64,000 nt of DNA, taken from Eubacteriaceae bacterium. Its GTDB lineage: Bacteria; Bacillota; Clostridia; Peptostreptococcales; Anaerovoracaceae. The position numbers and the translations under genes are program-made. The first letter of the stretch is position 1; each line of letters opens with the position of its first letter. This document shows positions 29,598 through 40,089 of this stretch, piece by piece. The notes beneath the pieces are model-generated. The model was not told the DNA's origin. It did not search any database and saw only the letters and a program-made list of their open reading frames with translations. Location: the NCBI GenBank assembly GCA_022652985.1, contig JALCRY010000001.1, positions 1 through 64,000 of the forward strand, written 5' to 3'.

Positions 29598-32500
29598 ATG
29601 AAGTTAGGTATTGACGTCGGCTCGACCACTGTAAAACTGGTCCTTATCGATGAAAATAACAAATTGCTGTATAAACGTTATGAAAGACACATGTCGAATG
29701 TACTGGAAAAAGCTGCGGAGCTTATGAGAGATCTTTACAGCGAGTACGGCGATATAGAGGTGAATGCAGTAATAACAGGCTCCGGAGGTTTGTCGCTTTC
29801 ACGGCTGATCGGGGTCTATTTTGAACAGGAGGTAATTTCGTGTTCAAAGGCCGTAGAGGTACTCATCCCGCAGACAGACTGCGCGATAGAACTCGGCGGT
29901 GAAGACGCGAAAATCACTTTCTACGGACAGACGATCGAACAGAGAATGAACGGTACCTGCGCCGGCGGCACAGGTGCTTTTATAGACCAGATGGCTATCC
30001 TGCTCAATACGGATGCGGCAGGAATGAATGAAGCTGCGAAAAATAAAAAGATGATTTATCCTATCGCAGCCAGATGCGGCGTTTTTGCGAAGACAGATAT
30101 ACAGCCTCTGATCAATGAGGGAACATCTGTCGAAGACCTTTCGGCTTCGATATTCCAGGCGGTAGTGAATCAGACTATCAGCGGGCTGGCCTGTGGTCAT
30201 CCGATAAGAGGCAACGTGGCATTTCTGGGAGGGCCGCTCTCATTTTTGAGCGAGCTGAGACAGAGATTTATTGAAACTCTTGATCTTTCCCCGGAACAGG
30301 TCATTTTCCCGGAGAATTCCAAATACTTTGTGGCCATCGGCGCGGCTATGCTTGCTGAGAAGCATGAAAAACACTCGCTGAAGGAACTGACAGAGATACT
30401 GGAGACGATGGACCCGGATGCTATGTCGGAAACAAAACATCTTCAGCCTCTCTTCAAGGACGAAGCTGATTATGCTAAATTCACGCAGCGTCACAACCGT
30501 GCGCAGGTGAACAAAAAAGATATTAAAAAAGCGAGAGGAAAACTGTATCTCGGTATAGATGCAGGTTCAACTACGACAAAGGCTGCCCTTATCGATGAAG
30601 ACAGAAACCTGCTGTTTCAGCATTATATGAGCAATGAGGGCAATCCTATCTCCGCTACGATGCAGATACTGAGGAAGCTTTATCCTCAGCTGCCGCCGAA
30701 CGCGTATATCGCGAATACATGCGTCACGGGATACGGCGAAGGGCTGATCAAAGCGGCTTTCAAAGCCGATATGGGAGAGATCGAGACCATGGCGCACTAC
30801 AAGGGCGCGGAGCAGTTCCTGCCGGGAGTCGATTTCATCCTCGATATAGGCGGACAGGACATGAAGTGCATGAAGATCAAGGACGGCGCTATCTACAGCA
30901 TCATGCTGAATGAAGCGTGTTCATCCGGCTGCGGATCGTTCCTCGAGACATATGCGAAGTCGGTCAACATGGATACCAGGCAGTTTGCAAAAGAAGCGAT
31001 TCTGGCCGATGCGCCGGTTGATCTCGGAACAAGATGCACGGTTTTCATGAACTCAAAAGTAAAACAGGCGCAGAAAGAGGGGGCGACCATCGGAGATATC
31101 TCCGCGGGTCTGTCTTATTCTGTTATCAAAAATGCGCTCTACAAAGTAATAAAGCTCAGAAATCCGGATGAAGCCGGGGAGAAAATCGTCGTTCAGGGCG
31201 GAACGTTCATGAATGATGCCGTTCTCCGCGCAATAGAAAGGATCATAGGCAGAGAAGTTATCAGACCTGATATCGCCGGTGTCATGGGCGCTTTCGGGGC
31301 CGCTATCATAGCTCAGGAGAATTACGTAGAAGACACCGAGTCATCTCTCATCACTCTCGAGGAAATGGATAAGTTCACAGTTGAGAATTCACATGCCAGA
31401 TGCGGAGGATGCGAAAACAACTGCCTGCTCACGATCAATAAATTCAATGACGGATCAAAATTCATTACCGGCAACAGATGCGAGAAAGGCGAGGGGAAAC
31501 AGAAGGGTCAGAGCGACCTTCCGGACCTTTATGATTATAAACTGAAGAGACTGTTCAGATATAAACCTCTGTCGGAGGAAGAATCGACGCGCGGAACCAT
31601 CGGGATCCCGAGAGTACTGAATATGTATGAGGATTATCCGTTCTGGTTCACTGTATTCACTGAGCTCGGATTCAGGGTGCAGCTCAGTCCGGTATCGAAT
31701 AAGAACATGTACGAATCGGGCATAGAAACTATTTCCTCTGATACTGCATGCTATCCTGCCAAGATGGTGCACGGGCATATCAGATGGCTTGTGGACAACG
31801 GCATCAAATGGATATTCTATCCTTCGATAAACTATGAGAAGGTGGAGGACAAGGCACAGCCGAATCATTACAACTGCCCTATAGTAGCAACATATCCCGA
31901 AGTTATCGCCAACAACATGGATGATGTCCTGGGAGATAATGATGTGAAATTCTCGCATCCATTCCTGCCGTATGACGATGACGCAAGACTGATAAAAGAA
32001 CTGCATAATCTGCTCAGCGGTATCGGCGTTTCGAGAATGGAAATTGACAAGGCGGTATCGGCAGGCAGAAAAGAACAGAAGAGATTCAAGGACGATGTCA
32101 AGAAGCAGGGCGAGTACGCGTTGAAATATGCGCATGATCACGGCAAGAAAGCTATCGTTATTGCCGGCCGTCCTTATCATGTGGATCCGGAGATCAACCA
32201 CGGCCTGAATAAGCTTATCGGGCAGTTTGATATGGTAGTGCTCACCGAGGATTCGATCGCACATCTCGGGCATCTTCAGAGACCGATACGCGTACTGGAT
32301 CAGTGGGTGTATCATTCGCGTCTTTACCGTGCGGCTGATTTTGTCGGCACTCAGGACGATGTGGAACTCATACAGCTGAATTCCTTCGGCTGCGGACTCG
32401 ATGCCGTTACTATAGACGAGGTCGAAGAACTGCTGCGCAGAAACAATAAGCTGTATACTGTGCTTAAAATAGACGAAGGCTCGAATCTGGGCGCGGCGAG

Positions 32501-33854
32501 GATCAGGATAAGATCGCTGAAAGCGGCTATGGAAGAGCGTGATAAAAACGATATAAAACATGTGGACAATCATGAATCATACGGCAGAGTGACTTTTACG
32601 AAGCAGATGAGGAAGGACTATACTGTTCTGATACCGCAGATGGCGCCTTTCCAGTTCCAGTTCCTGGAGACTGCTCTGGGAAGAGCGGGATACAAGGCGA
32701 AGCTGCTTCCTGAAGTTGATACGCATGCCGTAGATGAAGGACTGAGGTATGTAAATAACGATGCCTGCTATCCGACGATCGTCACGCTCGGACAGATAAT
32801 ATCCTATCTGAAATCAAATCCGGACAATCTCGATCTGAACAAGACAGCGTTGTTCATGTCGCAGACGGGCGGACAGTGCCGAGCATCAAATTATGTGGCG
32901 CTTCTGAGGAAGGCTTTAAAGGATCTCGAGATGGAACAGATACCGGTGGTTTCGGTAAATGCTTCCGGACTGGAGACGAACCCGGGATTCAAGATTTCCC
33001 TGGGACTTCTTCTCAGAGGAGGCATGGGCTTCGTTTACGGCGATGTCCTGATGAAAGTTCTCCTGGCGACGAGACCTTATGAGAAAGTCCCGGGTTCTGC
33101 TAATGAGCTTTATGAGAAGTGTGCAAGGCTGGCGCGCAGGAATGTATATACAGGCAATATGCGTGCGTTCAAGAAAAATATAAAGAAAATCGTTGAAGAA
33201 TTCGATGCGCTGCCTCTTGATGAAACTATTAAGAAGCCTAAGGTCGGAGTAGTGGGAGAAATACTGGTCAAGTATCATCCGAATGCCAATAATGATATTG
33301 TCGGCACCATCGAAAAAGAAGGCGGAGAAGCCGTGGTGCTCGAGCTGATAGATTTCTTCCTGTACGGCATGTACAGCAAGACCTTTAATTATGAACATCT
33401 TTCCGGTTCGTGGTGGCAGATGACATCCAATAAATTTGCTGTCTGGGCTATAGAAAAGTTCCGGAGCAGCGCGCGGGAAGCGCTGGAAAACAGCAAAAGA
33501 TTCGTGCCGCCGGCATTTATCAGCAAGACTGCCGAGGCGGCGCAGGAAGTCATTTCACTCGGAAATCAGTGCGGTGAAGGCTGGCTGCTTACAGGAGAGA
33601 TGGTGGAACTCATAGACAACGGAGTACCGAATATCGTTTGTCTGCAGCCGTTTGCCTGTCTGCCGAATCACGTTATGGGCAAGGGCATGCTGAAGGCTAT
33701 GAGGAAGAGGAATCCGGAAGCGAACATAGCGGCTATCGATTTCGATCCGGGCGCTTCCAATGTCAATCAGCTGAACAGGATCAAACTGATGATGGCCACG
33801 GCGTATAAGAATCTTGAAAAAGAAGACTCTAAGGTGTATACTGACAAAGCATGA
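29598..33854 (+). CDS. BadF/BadG/BcrA/BcrD-type ATPase / 2-hydroxyacyl-CoA dehydratase activase fusion (1418 aa)
   Basis: Two ASKHA ATPase modules ([40 protein letters not shown]) plus DUF2229-like and dehydratase-like C-terminal region. Confidence 0.9.
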   Translation: MKLGIDVGSTTVKLVLIDENNKLLYKRYERHMSNVLEKAAELMRDLYSEYGDIEVNAVITGSGGLSLSRLIGVYFEQEVISCSKAVEVLIPQTDCAIELGGEDAKITFYGQTIEQRMNGTCAGGTGAFIDQMAILLNTDAAGMNEAAKNKKMIYPIAARCGVFAKTDIQPLINEGTSVEDLSASIFQAVVNQTISGLACGHPIRGNVAFLGGPLSFLSELRQRFIETLDLSPEQVIFPENSKYFVAIGAAMLAEKHEKHSLKELTEILETMDPDAMSETKHLQPLFKDEADYAKFTQRHNRAQVNKKDIKKARGKLYLGIDAGSTTTKAALIDEDRNLLFQHYMSNEGNPISATMQILRKLYPQLPPNAYIANTCVTGYGEGLIKAAFKADMGEIETMAHYKGAEQFLPGVDFILDIGGQDMKCMKIKDGAIYSIMLNEACSSGCGSFLETYAKSVNMDTRQFAKEAILADAPVDLGTRCTVFMNSKVKQAQKEGATIGDISAGLSYSVIKNALYKVIKLRNPDEAGEKIVVQGGTFMNDAVLRAIERIIGREVIRPDIAGVMGAFGAAIIAQENYVEDTESSLITLEEMDKFTVENSHARCGGCENNCLLTINKFNDGSKFITGNRCEKGEGKQKGQSDLPDLYDYKLKRLFRYKPLSEEESTRGTIGIPRVLNMYEDYPFWFTVFTELGFRVQLSPVSNKNMYESGIETISSDTACYPAKMVHGHIRWLVDNGIKWIFYPSINYEKVEDKAQPNHYNCPIVATYPEVIANNMDDVLGDNDVKFSHPFLPYDDDARLIKELHNLLSGIGVSRMEIDKAVSAGRKEQKRFKDDVKKQGEYALKYAHDHGKKAIVIAGRPYHVDPEINHGLNKLIGQFDMVVLTEDSIAHLGHLQRPIRVLDQWVYHSRLYRAADFVGTQDDVELIQLNSFGCGLDAVTIDEVEELLRRNNKLYTVLKIDEGSNLGAARIRIRSLKAAMEERDKNDIKHVDNHESYGRVTFTKQMRKDYTVLIPQMAPFQFQFLETALGRAGYKAKLLPEVDTHAVDEGLRYVNNDACYPTIVTLGQIISYLKSNPDNLDLNKTALFMSQTGGQCRASNYVALLRKALKDLEMEQIPVVSVNASGLETNPGFKISLGLLLRGGMGFVYGDVLMKVLLATRPYEKVPGSANELYEKCARLARRNVYTGNMRAFKKNIKKIVEEFDALPLDETIKKPKVGVVGEILVKYHPNANNDIVGTIEKEGGEAVVLELIDFFLYGMYSKTFNYEHLSGSWWQMTSNKFAVWAIEKFRSSAREALENSKRFVPPAFISKTAEAAQEVISLGNQCGEGWLLTGEMVELIDNGVPNIVCLQPFACLPNHVMGKGMLKAMRKRNPEANIAAIDFDPGASNVNQLNRIKLMMATAYKNLEKEDSKVYTDKA

Positions 33855-33882
33855 AAAAAAATATTTAAAGGAGGTGCCTAGA

Positions 33883-34608
33883 TTGGGCAGACACGGCACG
33901 ATCGCGGGCAGAAAAGCGGCTCAGGATACAAAAAGAGCGGCAATGTTCACGAAATATGCAAGAGTAATCACGGTAGCGGCGAAAGCAGGAGGCGATCCTG
34001 AGTTCAATCCTGCCCTGAGAACGGCAATAGAAAAGGCGAAGGGCGTTGATATGCCTAACGCAAACATTGATAGGGCTATTAAGAAGGGAACCGGCGAACT
34101 GGCCGGCGAAACTTACGAGTCCGGAACATTCGAAGGATACGGAGCTGCGGGCGTCGCTGTCATAGTGGAAGTACTGACAGATAATAAGAACAGAACGACC
34201 TCGGCAGTGAAGCACGCATTCGATAAGTGGGGCGGCAATATGGGCACACCTGGATGTGTTTCATATATGTTCAAAAGAAAAGGCCTGATCACTATCGAAA
34301 AGACAGATGATGTCGATGAGGAAGCATTGATGGATGCAGCGCTGGAAGCTGGCATGGAAGACATGAACACTTATGATGACAGTTACGAGATCGTGACTGC
34401 TCCTGAGGATTTCCCGTCTGTGTGCGATGCTCTTAAAGCCGCGGGCTATAAATTTGCCGATCAGAATGTAGAATATGTTCCTGATATGGAACAGACACCT
34501 GAAGATCAGCATGACATAGACAATCTCAAAAGGATGATCGGTGCGCTGGAAGAGGATGACGATGTACAGAACGTTTATCACAACTGCACAGTAGACCTTG
34601 AGGACTGA
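33883..34608 (+). CDS. yebC: YebC/PmpR family regulator; TTG start
   Basis: GRHGTIAGRKAAQDTKRAAMFTKYARVITVAAKAGG; strong SD AAAGGAGGTG before TTG 33883. Confidence 0.94.
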   Translation: MGRHGTIAGRKAAQDTKRAAMFTKYARVITVAAKAGGDPEFNPALRTAIEKAKGVDMPNANIDRAIKKGTGELAGETYESGTFEGYGAAGVAVIVEVLTDNKNRTTSAVKHAFDKWGGNMGTPGCVSYMFKRKGLITIEKTDDVDEEALMDAALEAGMEDMNTYDDSYEIVTAPEDFPSVCDALKAAGYKFADQNVEYVPDMEQTPEDQHDIDNLKRMIGALEEDDDVQNVYHNCTVDLED

Positions 34609-34636
34609 TAAATAAAGACTTGAATGAAATCAATGA

Positions 34637-34663
34637 CGCCGCATCGAAAGATGCGGCGGTTTC
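34637..34663 (+). terminator. intrinsic terminator after yebC
   Basis: CGCCGCATC-gaaa-GATGCGGCG-GTTTCTT. Confidence 0.75.
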
Positions 34664-34684
34664 TTAAATAAAAAGGAGCGCGCG

Positions 34685-35635
34685 ATGGGAAGAAAAGCAG
34701 TATTTTTTATCTGCGACAGACATGACTGGGGACACGTAAGTTTCAACGTCTGGGATATCCTGAGGGAAGAAGGTTTCCTGGACGGGGAGGCCGGTTTTAC
34801 TTTTGACGGCGGCAAAGTCATGAAACATATCGATGAAGCGGGAAACGAATATTACTTTGCACCGACAAAAATTGCCATATGTCTTGATTATCCGCATTAT
34901 CTTCCGGAGATGAATGAACATTTCAGCGATTTTGATGTGTCGGGAATGGTCACCTGGCATGAGGGAGCTTCAGCGCCTCAGAACGTTCTGACTGTACATT
35001 CTCTCGGCGATGTCGTATCGGGAATATATGATCCGGCCGACCCGCGCTGCATGAGGAACCTTATACTGGGCATCGACCGCGAAAGACAGGCTCTGAGACT
35101 GGATGATTATTCTGTGGTTACAGAAGCTACTCACTGGTCGGGGGCATACGACGACGACAGCGATCCTTCGCTGCTGATAAAATTCCCGGTGCCGATGATG
35201 GATATAGAAGTCGGTTCCGATCCTGCGAGCTGGGACGATATGGATGCCTGCAGAGCTCTGGCGAGAGGTCTGATGCATGTTTTCGATGATGACGGGCTAA
35301 CTGTACATAATCTTCTGTGCGTAGGCGGGATCCATTTCCAGCCGGACTGGGCAGAAGCGGTATTCCGGCAGTGGGACGGACAGACATTCGGAATTACACA
35401 TATCATCGCCAATCAGTGGCTGGTGGACGGAGAATACGAAAACGAGAAGGGCATTGCCCGGACTGAAGCCTGTATTTCCGCTATAGCCGGGGGCGTGGAG
35501 GCAATAGTCTTTCACGATAAAATGAAAGCTTGCTATAAAGATCTGGTAAGGACGATCGGCGCCGAATATGACATACCGATATATAAACATCAGCGGCTTA
35601 GAAATCCTGAAACTTTAGAGTTCGCAAAGCATTGA
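34685..35635 (+). CDS. DTD2/DtdA-like D-aminoacyl-tRNA deacylase family protein
   Basis: WHEGASAPQNVLTVHSLGD, SVVTEATHWSG, MMDIEVGSDPASWDD, LLCVGGIHFQPDWAEAV match the order of archaeal DtdA motifs (HrSe..LTvHtpGN, EATHHGP, vEIGSteeeW, GGGHYaP). Confidence 0.65.
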   Translation: MGRKAVFFICDRHDWGHVSFNVWDILREEGFLDGEAGFTFDGGKVMKHIDEAGNEYYFAPTKIAICLDYPHYLPEMNEHFSDFDVSGMVTWHEGASAPQNVLTVHSLGDVVSGIYDPADPRCMRNLILGIDRERQALRLDDYSVVTEATHWSGAYDDDSDPSLLIKFPVPMMDIEVGSDPASWDDMDACRALARGLMHVFDDDGLTVHNLLCVGGIHFQPDWAEAVFRQWDGQTFGITHIIANQWLVDGEYENEKGIARTEACISAIAGGVEAIVFHDKMKACYKDLVRTIGAEYDIPIYKHQRLRNPETLEFAKH

Positions 35636-35660
35636 AATCGGAAACGGTTTATGTTATCAT
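35632..35660 (+). promoter_or_regulatory. extended -10 promoter TTGAAA-N17-TATCAT
   Basis: TTGAAA 35632-35637, TG at -15/-14, TATCAT 35655-35660. Confidence 0.65.
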
Positions 35661-35666
35661 AGGACC

Positions 35667-35912
35667 AAGAAATATATGAAGATAATCCTGGAATGTACGT
35701 CGGGATGTATAATTCAACCTACATTATAAAATTGGGAGCCCAGTTATCCGGGTGCCAATGTACAGCCTCCTCTGAGAGGACTACAGAAGCAGGATGAGGG
35801 CACCCCCCTAACGAAGGCTAGGGCGTGAATTAACTTACTGACGGCACTTCGGGATTTTTATTTCTCCGAATTGCCGCGGTGCGCACCATTATTAACAGGA
35901 GGAGATCAAACA
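35667..35912 (+). ncRNA. putative structured 5' leader (riboswitch/attenuator candidate) of the FNT gene
   Basis: Multiple complementary segments: AATGTA/TACATT, ATTGGGAGCCC/GGGTGCCAAT versus GGGTGCC/GGCACCC, TCCTC/GAGGA, CCCTA/TAGGG, CGGCAcTTCGG/CCGAAtTGCCG. Confidence 0.55.
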
Positions 35913-36743
35913 ATGGCAAACGTAAAAACACCGGCTGAAATACTGGATACAGCTATCGATGTAGGGGTAGCAAAAGGGAACTCGAGTTTTTCCAAACTCG
36001 CAGTTCTGGCAATTTTCGGAGGGGCATTTATTGGACTGGCTGCAGAAGGCTCCAACATGGCGGCTTTCAATCTGCTGTCGAATCCGTCAACTTACGGACT
36101 GGGCAGGCTCGTCGCGGGAGCGATCTTCGGCGTAGGGCTCATGCTGGTCTGTCTTGCAGGAGCTGAACTGTTTACAGGAAACTGTCTTATGATAACCAGC
36201 TGTCTCGAGAAAAAGCTCAGCTGGGGAAAGATGTTCAGAAACTGGGGCATAGTATATGTGTTCAACCTGGTCGGCGGGCTGCTTATATCTTTCCTGATGT
36301 TCAAATCTGGTCTTTTCGGCGCCGGAGGCAATATGCTGGGCGCGATGACTGTCAAGATAGCGGCGGGCAAGACTTCACTGTCGTTCGGTTCCGCATTTAT
36401 ACTGGGCATACTGTGCAACTGGCTCGTATGTCTCGCTGTCTGGTTAAATTTCGGAGCTGATACGATGTTCGGAAAGATGATGGGCATATGGTTCCCTCTG
36501 TGGCTGTTTGTCACATCCGGATTCGAACACAGCATTGCGAATATGTATTACATTCCGGCGGGGATACTGGCAAAGTCGAATGAAGTCTTTGCGAGTTTAT
36601 CCGGTGCGACGCCGGATGCGCTGGCATCCCTCACCTGGGGAGGATTCTTTGCCGGCAATCTTCTGCCGGTCACACTGGGAAATATTGTCGGCGGCGGATT
36701 GTTCGTGGCGATGGCATATTGGTTCGTTTATAAAAAAGCATGA
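35913..36743 (+). CDS. formate/nitrite transporter (FNT) family channel
   Basis: TPAEILDTAIDVGVAKG, GAFIGLAA, LAGAELFTGNCLMI, CNWLVCLAVWL, SGFEHSIANMYYIPAGI; SD AGGAGG before ATG 35913. Confidence 0.92.
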   Translation: MANVKTPAEILDTAIDVGVAKGNSSFSKLAVLAIFGGAFIGLAAEGSNMAAFNLLSNPSTYGLGRLVAGAIFGVGLMLVCLAGAELFTGNCLMITSCLEKKLSWGKMFRNWGIVYVFNLVGGLLISFLMFKSGLFGAGGNMLGAMTVKIAAGKTSLSFGSAFILGILCNWLVCLAVWLNFGADTMFGKMMGIWFPLWLFVTSGFEHSIANMYYIPAGILAKSNEVFASLSGATPDALASLTWGGFFAGNLLPVTLGNIVGGGLFVAMAYWFVYKKA

Positions 36744-36762
36744 TAAATGCGGGGATCTTGAG

Positions 36763-37728
36763 ATGAAAGAAATCAGTATAACCGAGATAGAAGGAATAAA
36801 AATCGGCAATGCGGAAGATACCGAAGCCGGCACAGGATGCACGGCGGTGATCTGTGAGCAGGGAGCGTGTCCCGGGGCGGATATAAGAGGCGGCGCACCT
36901 GCGTCGCGCGAAACGGCGTCTCTCGAACCGACAAAGATGTGTCAGGCGGTGCATTGCGTTATGCTGTCGGGAGGAAGCGCTTTCGGTCTGGCTTCGTGCG
37001 ACGGAGCTATGGCTTTCCTGGAAGAAAAAGGAATTGGCTTCAGCACGCCGGGCGGCGTGGTTCCGATAGTCTGCGGCTCATGCATATATGATCTGAGCTG
37101 CGGCAGACCGGACATCAGACCTGATAAAGAAATGGGCAGGCTGGCCTGCGAAAACGCCTGGAACGGAGCTGCTCTGCTGCAGGGCAATGCAGGGGCAGGC
37201 ACGGGAGCAACGGTCGGTAAATTCGATTTCGGCAAATGGAAGATGAAAGGCGGACTCGGCCTGTACGCGGTCAGGGCAGGCGGAGTCAGCATCGGAGCCG
37301 TCGCTGTGGTCAATTCTTTCGGAGATATACGGGATTATGATACCGGGAAAATCATTGCCGGCGCCAGGTCGGATGAAAAAGCGGAATTTATCAATACACA
37401 GAATGCCATGTACGGCATACTTGAACAGGAGTTTGAGCCGTATTCCATAGAGAATACCTGTATAACCTGTATCGTGACTGATGCGGATATTACCAAGACA
37501 GAAGCAAACAGGACGGCACAGCTTGCTCACAACGGATATGCGAGAACGATCAGTCCCGTGCATACTGCGGCTGACGGCGATGCAATATTTGTAATGGCGA
37601 CAGGGAAAGTTAAGGTGAATGCCGATGCGCTGGGAGCGCTGGCAGGCGAAGTGACCGGCCGCGCAATAAACAATGCGGTCAGGAATGCCTGTTCTGCTTA
37701 CGGGATAAAATCTTTGAACGATCTTTAG
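36763..37728 (+). CDS. P1 family peptidase (DmpA-like)
   Basis: ITEIEGIKIGNAEDTEAGTGCTAVI, HCVMLSGGSAFGLASCDG, GNAGAGTGATVGK. Confidence 0.9.
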   Translation: MKEISITEIEGIKIGNAEDTEAGTGCTAVICEQGACPGADIRGGAPASRETASLEPTKMCQAVHCVMLSGGSAFGLASCDGAMAFLEEKGIGFSTPGGVVPIVCGSCIYDLSCGRPDIRPDKEMGRLACENAWNGAALLQGNAGAGTGATVGKFDFGKWKMKGGLGLYAVRAGGVSIGAVAVVNSFGDIRDYDTGKIIAGARSDEKAEFINTQNAMYGILEQEFEPYSIENTCITCIVTDADITKTEANRTAQLAHNGYARTISPVHTAADGDAIFVMATGKVKVNADALGALAGEVTGRAINNAVRNACSAYGIKSLNDL

Positions 37729-39233
37729 AATCTGCGTCTCTGTCTGCGGCGTTCCATTCTGGATGAACCTCCGGTGACTCTGGCTCTGGAACGTCTTTTT
37801 CTTGCTCTTCTTGTCCGGACAGCCAGAACGGCGAAAAGGACGATAATGATCAGAGCAGCTGCACCGAGCACTCCGACTATGTGGCCGACTGTGAAAAGAT
37901 AACCTGCGCTTTCCGCTGCGGTGACGACAGCTGTTCCGACAACAGCGCCGTTAAGCTTGGCTGTCTCTGTACCTATGACTTCGCCCTTGCCGATATGATC
38001 TTTCAGACCTGTTGCGGATACGAAATCATATTTCAGATCACCGGCGGAATAGCCTGCCGGGATCTCTGCATACATAACAGATGACAGCTTGCCCTTGACA
38101 TGCATGCTGCCGTGCTTGTTGGAATTTTTAACAGTAACATTGCTGACATCTATTTTCGAGCTGTCGATTTTCACCGCAGAATAAGAGCTGCGTATCAGCT
38201 TGATCAGCTTCTGCGTGTCTCGGCAGTATTCTCCGGCGCTGTCTGTGCGCGCATCGACAATAATTAGATCCTGTCCGTCTTTCTGATAATGCGTTATCAG
38301 GTTGAATCTGGACTCGTCGATATATCCGTTCTTGCCGCCCACGATGCCGTAGAGGTAGTAATATTTATGTACTATCATGTAATGCCCGTTCCACAGGTCG
38401 CGTTTCTTGGATTTGTTGGTTTTGTTCATTTTGTAGCGCCACGACGTGTCGATGCGTTCGAATATTTTATTTTTGACGCAGTAATTCATGATGACTGCGA
38501 GATCATGCGCTGTCGTGTAATGATTTTTATTGTAAAGTCCGTTGGGATTCACAAAATGAGAATCGGTGCACCCGAGTTCCTTAGCTTTTTTATTCATCAT
38601 GTCCGCGAATTTTTCGGTGGAGCCGCCGACATTTTCAGCTATTGTAATGGCGCAGTCGTTGGCCGAGCACATAAGAAGTCCGTACAGCGCCTGTTCCATC
38701 GAAAGTTTTTCGCCCGGCTGAAGCGCAATATGAGAAGAATTATAAGCCAGATCGGTGGCATGCTGCGATACAGTCAGCGTATCGTCAAGATTGCTGTTTT
38801 CAATGGCGACTATCGCGGTCAGTACTTTCGTGCAGCTGGCCGGATATATCTTTTTATTCATATTTTTATTGAAAAGGATATTGCCGGTATTGGCATCGAT
38901 GACGATCGCGGATTTCGAGTTGAGCTTGACCGTTGAGGAATCGATAAGATATTTGCCTGCGGTTTCCGCGGCTTCTGTGTTCTGATACAGTGCGGCGGAA
39001 GGATTTTTCCCGTTGTCAAAATTGCCGCCGAATACTTTTCCCCACCGGGTCGTGTATTTTCCGTCGACGACGCTTCCTGTATAACTCTGATCCAGTTTGG
39101 AAATGTTATCGACTTTATCCGCTGCGGATACGCTGAAAGGTACAGCCGCATTGACAAAAAAGAGCGCAGCTGTCAAAGCTGCTGCTATAATAAGTGTCGA
39201 TAGATTGCCGCGTTTTTTATGTAGTAAATTCAA
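37725..39233 (-). CDS. D-alanyl-D-alanine carboxypeptidase family (S11, DacF-like) with Arg-rich C-terminal tail
   Basis: Signal peptide, SxxK motif PASCTKVLTAI, SxN motif CSANDCAI, C-terminal TM helix. Confidence 0.88.
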   Translation of the reverse strand: MNLLHKKRGNLSTLIIAAALTAALFFVNAAVPFSVSAADKVDNISKLDQSYTGSVVDGKYTTRWGKVFGGNFDNGKNPSAALYQNTEAAETAGKYLIDSSTVKLNSKSAIVIDANTGNILFNKNMNKKIYPASCTKVLTAIVAIENSNLDDTLTVSQHATDLAYNSSHIALQPGEKLSMEQALYGLLMCSANDCAITIAENVGGSTEKFADMMNKKAKELGCTDSHFVNPNGLYNKNHYTTAHDLAVIMNYCVKNKIFERIDTSWRYKMNKTNKSKKRDLWNGHYMIVHKYYYLYGIVGGKNGYIDESRFNLITHYQKDGQDLIIVDARTDSAGEYCRDTQKLIKLIRSSYSAVKIDSSKIDVSNVTVKNSNKHGSMHVKGKLSSVMYAEIPAGYSAGDLKYDFVSATGLKDHIGKGEVIGTETAKLNGAVVGTAVVTAAESAGYLFTVGHIVGVLGAAALIIIVLFAVLAVRTRRARKRRSRARVTGGSSRMERRRQRRRF

Positions 39234-39273
39234 ACCAGTATCCTGCCCTCTAAATCCTATTTTTTACTTCAAT

Positions 39274-39302
39274 ATTATGGATTATTTTATAATAACCGTC
39301 AA
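39274..39302 (-). promoter_or_regulatory. promoter TTGACG-N17-CATAAT (minus strand)
   Basis: Reverse-complement boxes at 39297-39302 and 39274-39279, upstream of dacF-like. Confidence 0.6.
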
Positions 39303-39380
39303 GCAGTAATAAAATAATTCACAAAAACCACCCTAAACACAGTTTAAATATAGTAAAATCAAATCAGTGGAGGGATCGTT

Positions 39381-40085
39381 ATGGCCGGATATATTGAATT
39401 CCAGAATGTCAGCAAGTTCTATAAGATGGGCGGCCAGCGCATAAGCGCTCTGGACGACATGAATTTTGAAATTGCCAAAGGCGAGTTCTGTGTCATCGTC
39501 GGACCGAGCGGCGCCGGAAAAACTACGCTGCTCAATATACTGGGCGGTATGGACAGATGCGACGAAGGCCGGGTTTATCTTGACGGAAGAGAAATAGGCG
39601 GACTGGATACGAGAGGGCTGACGGAGTACCGGAGATATGATGTCGGTTTTGTTTTCCAGTTCTATAATCTTGTGCAGAATCTGACAGCGCTGGAGAATGT
39701 GGAACTGGCTTCCGAGATATGCAGAGATCCGCTGGACTGCAGAGCGGTCCTGAGAGAAGTCGGTCTGGAAGACAGAATGGATAATTTTCCAGCCCAGCTT
39801 TCAGGCGGAGAGCAGCAGAGAGTGGCGATCGCCAGGGCGCTGGCGAAAAATCCGAAAGTGCTGCTGTGCGATGAGCCTACCGGAGCGCTTGATTACAGCA
39901 CGGGGAAAACAATATTACAGCTTCTGCACGACACCTGCCGCAGATTCGGGAAAACAGTGATCGTCATTACTCATAACCAGGCCATAGTGCCGATGGCGGA
40001 TAAAGTTATTTCCGTAAAAAACGGCAAAGCCGTCAGGGTAGAAATCAATAATGACCCTGAACCGATCGAAAGGATAGAATGGTGA
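39381..40085 (+). CDS. ABC transporter ATP-binding protein (MacB/LolD-like)
   Basis: [48 protein letters not shown]. Confidence 0.95.
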   Translation: MAGYIEFQNVSKFYKMGGQRISALDDMNFEIAKGEFCVIVGPSGAGKTTLLNILGGMDRCDEGRVYLDGREIGGLDTRGLTEYRRYDVGFVFQFYNLVQNLTALENVELASEICRDPLDCRAVLREVGLEDRMDNFPAQLSGGEQQRVAIARALAKNPKVLLCDEPTGALDYSTGKTILQLLHDTCRRFGKTVIVITHNQAIVPMADKVISVKNGKAVRVEINNDPEPIERIEW

Positions 40086-40089
40086 CAGA

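Noticed and set aside
31455-32573. 372-aa minus-strand ORF inside the CoA-dehydratase activase gene
   Set aside because: Antisense to a well supported CDS, no motif, no SD
35667-35912. FNT leader as TPP, ZTP or cobalamin riboswitch
   Set aside because: CTGAGA and GGGTGCC superficially recall TPP, but the ACCTGATCTGGATAATGCCAGCGTAGGGA core is missing; no CCGCCTGGGCA (ZTP) and no GCCACTG B12 box
36508-36762. N-terminal extension of the P1 peptidase ORF
   Set aside because: Overlaps the FNT gene in another frame; the family start is at ATG 36763
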